The notes under the pieces were generated by a model. The model worked only from the letters and a program-made list of their open reading frames with translations. It had not been told where the DNA came from and did no database searches. Position numbers and translations under genes: made by a program. A stretch of 10,675 nt of DNA from an uncultured Archangium sp. (GTDB lineage: Bacteria > Myxococcota > Myxococcia > Myxococcales > Myxococcaceae), in assembly GCA_937875615.1 (NCBI GenBank), contig CALNBU010000099.1:1-10675 (forward strand), given 5' to 3'. Shown one piece after another: positions 1-5,126 of the stretch (the stretch's first letter is position 1; every line of letters begins with the position of its first letter).

Positions 1-210
1 GGCTGCGGGCCGGAACTGCCCGGCGGTGTCCCAGCGACCGGTGCCGTGGCTCCAGCCGGTCACCAGCCCGGCGGCCGCGTCTTCCCACACCGCCAGGCGG
101 CCGTTGCCCACCACCGCGGCAGACATGCAACACGCGGCGGCCTCCGCGATGCGCGGCGCGGCCCCGGCGAGGAGCAGCAGACACAGACTGACGCGCGGAG
201 CCCGCAGCAT
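1..210 (-). CDS. Exported protein, N-terminal part only (runs off left edge)
   Basis: The frame stays open for 70 codons from ATG at 210 to the window edge, so only the N-terminus is present. It begins MLRAPRVSLCLLLLAG, a basic n-region plus hydrophobic core typical of a signal peptide. A likely cleavage region (AEAAA) is followed by a Cys-Cys-Met-Ser motif at about residues 27-30. The site is a poor lipobox, because no Leu sits at -3 to the first Cys, so a secreted or outer-membrane protein is more likely than a lipoprotein. The visible mature part is Gly/Trp-rich (VWEDAAAGLVTGW, WDTAGQF), which suits beta-strand structure. The start is fixed: an in-frame TGA lies at 225-223 and no ATG or GTG occurs between it and 210. 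No Shine-Dalgarno is visible, and the preceding 18 bases form a perfect palindrome. The gene lies 64 bp downstream of phaR on the same strand. Function not recognised. Confidence 0.7.
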   Translation of the reverse strand, partial: MLRAPRVSLCLLLLAGAAPRIAEAAACCMSAAVVGNGRLAVWEDAAAGLVTGWSHGTGRWDTAGQFRPAA

Positions 211-228
211 GCGTGACAGATGTCACGC
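211..228. promoter_or_regulatory. Perfect inverted repeat, CRP/FNR-like operator candidate
   Basis: GCGTGACAGATGTCACGC has two perfect 8-bp arms around a 2-bp centre. It contains GTGA-N6-TCAC, the core of the CRP-type binding consensus, with C/G instead of T/A at the outermost positions. It lies between the phaR stop and the downstream exported-protein ATG, occupying the 18 bases immediately before that ATG. A regulator bound here would block transcription or translation initiation of the downstream gene. The symmetry is seen directly; its role as an operator, and the protein family bound, are inferred. Confidence 0.4.
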
Positions 229-274
229 CGCGCGCCGCGGGGCCTGCGACACGATGCCACAGCGCCCGTTGGGG

Positions 275-883
275 CTACTTCTTCTTCGACTTCGCTGGGG
301 CCGGAGGCGGCGGCGGAGGCGCTTCTTCGAGCGCCTTCAGCTTCGCCTCGAGGGTCTCGATGCGGGTCATCAGGGTGGAGAGGTCCCTGCCCAGGGCGGG
401 CAGGTTGCCGACCAGCCCCTCCACCACCGTCTTCACGCGCTCGTCGAGGCGCGCCTGCCACGTCTCGAAGACCTTCTGCGATTGCTGGAGCAGCGCCTGC
501 GGCGAGACCTCTTCGTCGTGCTCACGGCCCAGGAGCGTGTTGATGCGCGCGCCGGCCTGCTCGCGGATGGCGTCGACGCGGGGGCTGACCTGGGTGTGGA
601 TGAACTCGTTGATGCGCTCGCCCGGCTGGCGGATGATCTCCCGCAGCACGGACAGCGGCATCTGCTTCTGCTTCTTCTCTTCCTCGAAGACGATCTGCGC
701 CAACGTCACGTTGGTGAGATCCTCCTTGGTGCGGTTGTCGATGATCTTGACCTCCGCGCCCTGCTTGACCATCTCGGCGATCTCATCGAGCGTCACGTAC
801 CGACTCTCCACGGTGTCGTAGAGCTTGCGGTTGGTGTAGCGCTTGATGATCTTCGGCTCGTGAACGGCTTCGGCTTCACTCAT
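275..883 (-). CDS. phaR: PhaR-type polyhydroxyalkanoate synthesis regulator
   Basis: This is a 202-residue protein. Residues 11-70 form the PHB/PHA accumulation regulator DNA-binding domain, with the hallmark KRYTNRKLYDT at 14-24 and VKIIDNRTKEDLTN at 45-58. Residues 75-120 match the usual middle segment of the family. Residues 135-187 are heptad-like (RIETLEAKLKALEEA) and resemble a phasin-type coiled coil. The protein ends in a poly-Pro run and a Lys tail. Family members repress PHA synthesis and phasin genes and respond to polymer granules; no PHA synthase is in this window. The start at 883 is preferred over an upstream in-frame GTG at 925 because GGGAAG at 892-897 lies 8 bases before the ATG and the family domain begins soon after it. 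The gene is divergent from the zinc-ribbon gene across 107 bp, where autoregulation is plausible. In many non-PHA bacteria the family name is only a domain label. Confidence 0.88.
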   Translation of the reverse strand: MSEAEAVHEPKIIKRYTNRKLYDTVESRYVTLDEIAEMVKQGAEVKIIDNRTKEDLTNVTLAQIVFEEEKKQKQMPLSVLREIIRQPGERINEFIHTQVSPRVDAIREQAGARINTLLGREHDEEVSPQALLQQSQKVFETWQARLDERVKTVVEGLVGNLPALGRDLSTLMTRIETLEAKLKALEEAPPPPPPAPAKSKKK

Positions 884-891
884 TTCAAAAG

Positions 892-897
892 CTTCCC
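892..897 (-). promoter_or_regulatory. Ribosome binding site of phaR
   Basis: GGGAAG read on the minus strand, 8 bases before the ATG at 883. It decides the start: the alternative GTG at 925 lies upstream of this site and would add 14 residues that do not look like the family. Confidence 0.55.
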
Positions 898-909
898 GGG
901 GAAAGAAGA

Positions 910-928
910 GAGGTGGCTGTAGCACCTC
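910..928. repeat. Imperfect dyad in the phaR / zinc-ribbon divergent spacer
   Basis: GAGGTGGCTGTAGCACCTC contains 6-bp perfect arms (GAGGTG at 910-915, CACCTC at 923-928). If one G is bulged, the arms extend to 8 bp (GAGGT-GCT against AGCACCTC) around GT. It lies 27 bp upstream of the phaR start in the 107-bp spacer between two divergent genes. It could be a regulator site or a leader hairpin for phaR. No convincing -10/-35 pair was found in the spacer, so this is only a candidate. Confidence 0.3.
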
Positions 929-990
929 ACCCTGCGACTGCCAACCACGCGATTTCGCTCAGAACCCTGTACAGTCGGGCGCAGGCTTCC

Positions 991-2399
991 ATGATCGTCA
1001 AGTGCGAGCAGTGTCAGACCCGGTTCAAGATCCCTGACGAGAAGGTCACCGACAAGGGCGTGAAGGTTCGCTGTAACAAGTGCGGCCACACCTTCCGGGT
1101 CACGCGCGACATGGCGCAGCCGGCGACGGCGCAGTCGCCCGCGCTTCCGCCCAGCTTCGCTCCGACGCCGAAGGCGGACCCCTTCGCGCGCTTCGGTGCG
1201 CCCACGGCGCCTCCGCCCGACGCCGAGCTGACCCGGCCCGGCGTGTTCCTCGCCGGCATCGCCGCTTCGCGCGCGCCAGAGCGCAGCCCGGTGGAGCCAC
1301 CCGCCTTCGACGCCGGAAGCGCCACGATGTCGGTGCCCGCGCTCGGCAGCGCGCCGCCTCCGTACCCGCAGTCCTCGCCGTCGCCCGCGCCGGGTGCCTT
1401 CGACTTCTCGGCCATCGCGGCACCGCCCGGTGGGTCGCCCGCGGCGGAGCCCGCAGCCTTCGACTTCTCCGCCTTCGCCGCGCCGTCGGCGACCGCCTCG
1501 CCGTCGCCCGCACCCGCGGCCTTCGACTTCGCCGCGCTGGGGGCCGCCGCCCCGGCGCAGACCCCGGAGTCGCCCAGGTGCCGGCCTGGGACAGCGGCGG
1601 CTTTCTGGGAGGCGCCGAAGAGGCACCTTCGCCGACGCTGCCCAACTTCGACGGCGTCACCGCGCGCGCGATGTTCGACCTGCCGGCGCAGCCCACGCTG
1701 CCTGGGGTGGCGCCGGCGCCCACCGAGGAGTCGCTGTTCGCCGACGTGCCGCCGCCGTCGCTCGAGAACCCCATGCCGGTGGCGGCGGTGCCCATCACCC
1801 CGACCTCTCCCACCTCGTCGTCGATCCCCGCGGTGCAGGAGCCCCGGAGACGCCGCCGCGGCGTGGTGGGCATCTTCGTCAACGTGGCCATCGCCGCCGC
1901 GCTGGTGATGGGCCTGGTGGTGGTGGGCAGCGCCTACTTGAACGACGGGAAGGTGTCGCTCGACTCGCTCTCGGCGGAGAACCTCAAGAGCACCTTCGCG
2001 CCGTCGGCGCCCTTCGTGGCGATCGACGTCACCAACGGCCTCTACGACACCCGCGCGGGCCGGGCGATCTTCTATGTCCACGGTGAGGTGGCCAACCGCA
2101 GCGAGGCCGGCGCGAAGCTGGTGGTGCGCGCCGAGATCGTCGAGAACGGCAAGGTGGTGCGCGCGTCGGAGTCGTTCGTCGGCGACGAGCCCGCGACGCC
2201 CGAGGAGCTTCATCAGGTCGACACCGCCGACGCCCTCGAGGCGCTCCAGCGCAAGGTGGAGAAGCGCGCCAGGCCGGTGCCGCCGGGTGGGCTGGCCAGC
2301 TTCGTGGTGGCCTTCACGGAGTACCCGCCGGACCTCAAGGGCTTCTCGGTTCGGGTCTCGGCGCGCGCGGTGCCCATGGCCAGCGCCGTCACCCGGTGA
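991..2399 (+). CDS. MJ0042 zinc-ribbon / DUF3426 membrane protein, broken by a one-base frameshift
   Basis: Two open frames together give one recognisable protein of about 469 residues. The N-terminal frame (ATG at 991) starts with the MJ0042-type zinc ribbon MIVKCEQCQTRFKIP, with C5/C8 and C28/C31 as ligands. A Pro/Ala-rich linker with three AFDF repeats follows. Coding then moves by -1 near 1562-1576; restoring one C in the run at 1562-1565 would join the frames as TPGVAQVPAW. The second frame ends at 2399. It continues the linker, then has five arginines, a membrane segment (about 291-313, nucleotides 1860-1928) and a DUF3426-type domain (PFVAIDVTNGLYDT... GEVANRS). Topology by the positive-inside rule: ribbon in the cytoplasm, DUF3426 in the periplasm. 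If uncorrected, ribosomes from 991 would stop near 1908 and lose the membrane part. It could be a sequencing error, a recent mutation or phase variation. The next gene overlaps it by 4 bp. Function of the family is unknown. Confidence 0.82.
1396..1554 (+). repeat. Three tandem AFDF(S/A) repeats in the zinc-ribbon protein linker
   Basis: The 12-base string GCCTTCGACTTC recurs at 1396, 1456 and 1519, spacing 60 and 63 bases. It encodes AFDFSAIAAP, AFDFSAFAAP and AFDFAALGAA within a Pro/Ala/Ser-rich linker, a unit of 20-21 residues. It may be a short docking motif repeated for avidity. It ends just before the frameshift. Confidence 0.75.
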
Positions 2400-3157
2400 C
2401 GTCGTTGGAGCGCGCCGCGGCCGACGAAGCGACCCGGGTGGTGAAGCAGCTCGACGCGCTGGACGGCGGCCACGAGGTGCTGCGGCGGGCGGCGGCGCGG
2501 GCGCTGGGAGAGCGCGACGCCGCGCGGGCCACGGAGCTGCTCTCGCAGGTGATGCGCCTCGCGGTGGAGCGCTGGGAGCCCGCGATGCGGGTGCTCCCGG
2601 CCTTCATGCGGGCGCTGGAGGAAGACGGGGACCTCATCCCCACGCTGGGGCAGCTGCGGCAGGTGGCGATGCTGCATCAGCAAGACGAGGTGAGCGTGGT
2701 CTTCACCGAAGGGACCGCGGTGCAGACCTACGAGCGCGACGCCGCCGCGCGCGCCGACGCCCGGCTCTTCACGCTGCCGCTGGGCGTGCTCAAGTCGCGC
2801 GCCCGCCTGACCACGAACCCCGATGAGCTCTCTCGCCTCGCGGTGGCCAGCAACGTGGCGGTGATTCGTGAGGTGCTGAAGAACGCCCGGCTCACCGAGG
2901 CGCTGGTGGTGCGCATCGCCTCGCGGAGACCCGCGCTGCCCGAGCCGCTGGTGGAGATCTGGCGCTCCACGCGCTGGAACACCCTGCCTGCCGTGCGCCG
3001 TGCGCTGGTGCTCAACCCGTACCTGCCGCCGGAGGTGGGGGTGAAGATTGTCCCCACGCTCTCGCCGGCGGAGCTCCGGGAGCTCGCGACCGACAGCCAA
3101 GTGCACTTCGCGCTGCGCGAGCTCGCGGGCCGGCTCAGCGCTTCGGCGCGTCGATGA
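2396..3157 (+). CDS. Unrecognised all-helical (HEAT-like) protein
   Basis: This is a 253-residue soluble protein with no signal peptide or membrane segment. I do not recognise a named family. The composition is rich in Ala, Leu, Arg and Glu, and it reads as successive amphipathic helices. The second half (about residues 140-235) looks like a HEAT/ARM-like solenoid, with recurring phrases such as LAVASNVAVIREVLKNARL, LVVRIASRRPALPEPLVEI and ALVLNPYLPPEVGVKI, in which a short helix is followed by N-P or R-P turns. GTG is taken as the start because it overlaps the TGA of the upstream zinc-ribbon gene as GTGA, which implies translational coupling and a shared pathway. The first residues, TSLERAAADEATRVVKQL, are already helical. 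The frameshift upstream could therefore affect its expression. Its 3' end overlaps the convergent TatA-like gene by 23 bp. A scaffold or protein-interaction role is inference. Confidence 0.75.
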   Translation: MTSLERAAADEATRVVKQLDALDGGHEVLRRAAARALGERDAARATELLSQVMRLAVERWEPAMRVLPAFMRALEEDGDLIPTLGQLRQVAMLHQQDEVSVVFTEGTAVQTYERDAAARADARLFTLPLGVLKSRARLTTNPDELSRLAVASNVAVIREVLKNARLTEALVVRIASRRPALPEPLVEIWRSTRWNTLPAVRRALVLNPYLPPEVGVKIVPTLSPAELRELATDSQVHFALRELAGRLSASARR

Positions 3158-3332
3158 CGCGCGGGGCCTTGCGGGGCGTCACGTCGACGAAGGCGTCGCC
3201 CTTCGAGGCCTTCTTGAAGGAATGAAGGAAGGCGCCCAGCGCGTTCCCCAGCGTGGCCATGCGCGACGCCGAGAAGATGATGAAGAGGATGACGGCGATG
3301 AAGACCAGCTCGCCGACGGTGAGACCGAACAT
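3135..3332 (-). CDS. Short divergent TatA/TatE family twin-arginine translocase subunit
   Basis: This is a 65-residue protein. Residues 4-20 form one membrane helix; an amphipathic helix (about 23-42) ends in FKKASKGD, followed by a short polar tail. It aligns without gaps to canonical TatA: F20 of the helix end and F39-K40-K41 fall at the same positions as in E. coli TatA. The odd point is S21 where the family has the near-invariant hinge Gly (FG becomes FS), and the following K/R-L-P is SRMAT. E8 is typical of TatB and of many TatA proteins. TatA oligomers form the translocation path for folded proteins in the inner membrane. The start at 3332 is chosen over a 50-residue extension because AAGGTGG (3338-3344) lies 5 bases upstream and the helix begins at once. 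No tatB or tatC is nearby, so this is probably a second paralogue. It is divergent from the GDPD gene. Confidence 0.8.
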   Translation of the reverse strand: MFGLTVGELVFIAVILFIIFSASRMATLGNALGAFLHSFKKASKGDAFVDVTPRKAPRVIDAPKR

Positions 3333-3337
3333 GGACA

Positions 3338-3344
3338 CCACCTT
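3338..3344 (-). promoter_or_regulatory. Ribosome binding site of the TatA-like gene
   Basis: AAGGTGG on the minus strand, 5 bases before ATG at 3332. It decides the start and rules out the longer in-frame reading from 3482, which would also overlap the divergent phosphodiesterase gene. Confidence 0.6.
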
Positions 3345-3398
3345 GGCCCAGCGAGCGGCCTCGCGCAACTTGACGGCCGTCGCGTGGCGCGACAGGTG

Positions 3399-3404
3399 AA
3401 GGAG
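3399..3404 (+). promoter_or_regulatory. Ribosome binding site of the GDPD gene
   Basis: AAGGAG followed by CGAG and then ATG at 3409. It is a strong Shine-Dalgarno with a slightly short 4-base spacer, and supports 3409 as the start. Confidence 0.6.
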
Positions 3405-3408
3405 CGAG

Positions 3409-4137
3409 ATGAGACTCCTCGGCCACCGCGGCGCCAGCAGGGACTTCCCGGAGAACACCGTGGAGGCGCTGGTGGCCGCCATGGAGCAGCGCGCCGACGG
3501 CGTGGAGCTGGACGTGATGCGCTGCGCCTCGGGCGAGCTGGTGGTGTGTCATGACGAGGTGCTGACGCGCCTGGCGGGCCTCAAGCTCGAGGTGCGGCGG
3601 ACGCGCTGGAGCGAGCTCAAGCACCTCGACGTGGGGTCGCGCCTGGGCTTCCGCCCCGCGCGGATTCCCCTGCTGCACGACGTGTTCGACGCGCTGCCTG
3701 CCCGGGCGTGGGTGAACGTCGAGCTCAAGTGCGAGACCACCGAGGACGACGGCCTCTCGGAGGCGGTGGGCGCGCTGGTGACGGCGCGCAACCTGGAGGA
3801 GCGGGTGTTCATCTCGTCGTTCAACCCGCTGTGCCTGGTGCGGCTGGCCAACGCCTGGCCCGCCCTGCGGCGCGGGTTGCTCATCGACCCCGACAAGCCC
3901 TGGGCGCCGCAGGCCTGGTTCTGGCTGCCGGTCACCGCGCGCACCTCGGTGCACCCACACTTCTCTCAGGTGACGGCGGGGCGCATCAACCGGTGGCACC
4001 AGCGGGGCTGGGAGGTCGCGGCGTGGACGGTGGACGACGTCGAGGAGGCGCGGCGGCTGCGCGCGCTGGGCGTCGACTGGCTCATCACCAACACGCCCGG
4101 TGCGCTGCGCGAGCGCCTCCGCAGCGTCTCCGGCTGA
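3409..4137 (+). CDS. Glycerophosphodiester phosphodiesterase (GDPD family)
   Basis: This is a 242-residue protein, typical for cytoplasmic bacterial GDPDs. It hydrolyses glycerophosphodiesters from phospholipid turnover to glycerol 3-phosphate and an alcohol, using a divalent metal in a TIM barrel. The complete catalytic set is visible: HRG at 6-8 (catalytic His6), E15-N16-T17, metal ligands E33 and D35 in VELDV, His48-Asp49 in VCHDE, and E105/K107 in VNVELK. AWTVDD and DWLITNTPG near the C-terminus are the usual last strands (WTVN/D and D-x-I-T-[ND]-x-P). There is no signal peptide, so it acts in the cytoplasm. It starts 76 bp from the divergent TatA-like gene and ends 3 bp from the convergent beta-barrel gene. 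I see no frameshift or missing residue. The exact substrate head group cannot be read from sequence. Confidence 0.93.
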   Translation: MRLLGHRGASRDFPENTVEALVAAMEQRADGVELDVMRCASGELVVCHDEVLTRLAGLKLEVRRTRWSELKHLDVGSRLGFRPARIPLLHDVFDALPARAWVNVELKCETTEDDGLSEAVGALVTARNLEERVFISSFNPLCLVRLANAWPALRRGLLIDPDKPWAPQAWFWLPVTARTSVHPHFSQVTAGRINRWHQRGWEVAAWTVDDVEEARRLRALGVDWLITNTPGALRERLRSVSG

Positions 4138-4140
4138 AGC

Positions 4141-5067
4141 TCAGAAGTCGAAGCCGATGGAGCCGTTGAGCGCCAGCACCGAGCCGGCGTTCACCCGACC
4201 GACGAGCGGATCATCGAAGTTGCCCAGCAGCGTGTAGCTGAACTCGGCGAGGAAGGTGAAGTAGCCGCCGATGAAGCGGAAGCCGAAGTAGAAGCGGTTG
4301 TGGCTGTTCTCCGCCGCGCGCACCTCGTTGAAGACGTAGAAGTTCCGCTCGGGCGTCGGCACCTGCACGCTGTCTGAGTCCTGCAGGGTGCGGGTGGGGT
4401 CGAAGTCGACGTTGTTGGAGGTGGCGCCGGTGAAGCCCAGGTTCCAGCCGAGGTAGGGCGTCAAGGTCACCATGCCCGCCAGCGCGAACTGCTTGCCGAC
4501 GCCCACGTCGAGGCCGCCGGTGGTGACGTCGAAGTCGCGGGTGTTGAGGATCTTGGTGACGTACGCGCGCACGCCGATGTCGGGGATGTAGCGGAAGCCC
4601 TCGTTGAGCGCCCACTTCAACTCCAGGGTGCCCACGCCCATGCGGCTCTTCTCGAGCCACGCCGCGCGGGCGCCGATCTCGAAGCTGAAGGGCAGGCCCT
4701 TGCGGATATGAATCGACGGGAGCCACAGCGGGTTCCGGAACTGGGCGGTGGTCGGGAACTCGGCCTGGGTCATCGCGCCGTCGCCCGCAGCGTTGATGAA
4801 GCCGACGCCGGAGATCTCCGCGGTGATGGCGAAGGCCGAGTGGCCCAGCGTCTCCGGCGGCATGAGGTTGGCGGCGGTGACCCCCGCGCCGAGGCGCCTC
4901 GCGAAGGAGCGGAAGTTGGCGTTGGCCGCCGGCGAGTAGCCGACGCAGGGGCCCCCCGCGCAGGTCTCGTAGGGGTTGCCCAGCTGGTGGATGCTGAAGT
5001 CGTAGGCGTCGGCCACGGCCACGGCAGGCGCGAACAATGCGGCGAGGAGCCACAGACGGTGAAGCAT
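4141..5067 (-). CDS. Predicted outer-membrane beta-barrel protein
   Basis: This is a 308-residue protein. Residues 1-19/21 are a signal peptide (MLHRLWLLAALFAPAVAVADA) and the mature protein begins near YDFSIHQLG. C36 and C41 in CAGGPC may form a periplasmic disulfide. The rest is built of alternating polar/hydrophobic, Gly- and aromatic-rich strands (FSFEIGARAAWL, LTPYLGWNLGF, NRFYFGFRFIGGYFTF, FLAEFSYTLLG) and ends in GSIGFDF. A C-terminal Phe is the recognition signal for the BAM complex. Eight or more strands are likely. I cannot name a specific family. ATG at 5067 is chosen over one at 5091 because the signal peptide then starts cleanly, although the nearest GGAG is very close to it. The gene lies 59 bp downstream of the S41 protease on the same strand, so it may be co-transcribed and could be a substrate or partner, which is inference. 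Confidence 0.78.
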   Translation of the reverse strand: MLHRLWLLAALFAPAVAVADAYDFSIHQLGNPYETCAGGPCVGYSPAANANFRSFARRLGAGVTAANLMPPETLGHSAFAITAEISGVGFINAAGDGAMTQAEFPTTAQFRNPLWLPSIHIRKGLPFSFEIGARAAWLEKSRMGVGTLELKWALNEGFRYIPDIGVRAYVTKILNTRDFDVTTGGLDVGVGKQFALAGMVTLTPYLGWNLGFTGATSNNVDFDPTRTLQDSDSVQVPTPERNFYVFNEVRAAENSHNRFYFGFRFIGGYFTFLAEFSYTLLGNFDDPLVGRVNAGSVLALNGSIGFDF

Positions 5068-5126
5068 GGCTCCGGACCCTAGCCGCGCCATGGCGACCCA
5101 TCAAATGAATGGCGTGGCCTCCGCGG

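Noticed and set aside
884..925. Upstream GTG start at 925 for phaR
   Set aside because: It adds 14 residues (MLQPPLFFPREAFE) unlike the family and lies before the good ribosome site at 892-897; ATG at 883 explains both.
1014..2213. A 399-codon open frame on the minus strand opposite the zinc-ribbon gene
   Set aside because: It is Arg/His/Gly-rich and without motifs. It spans both halves of the real plus-strand gene, as expected for an antisense shadow.
3370..3375. TTGACG as a -35 box for the phosphodiesterase gene
   Set aside because: No T/A-rich -10 is found 16-18 bases downstream. In such GC-rich DNA the single hexamer is not enough.
5086..5095. Palindrome CGCCATGGCG before the beta-barrel gene
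   Set aside because: It is only 10 bases, GC-rich and formed around an ATG; this is expected by chance and has no extended symmetry.
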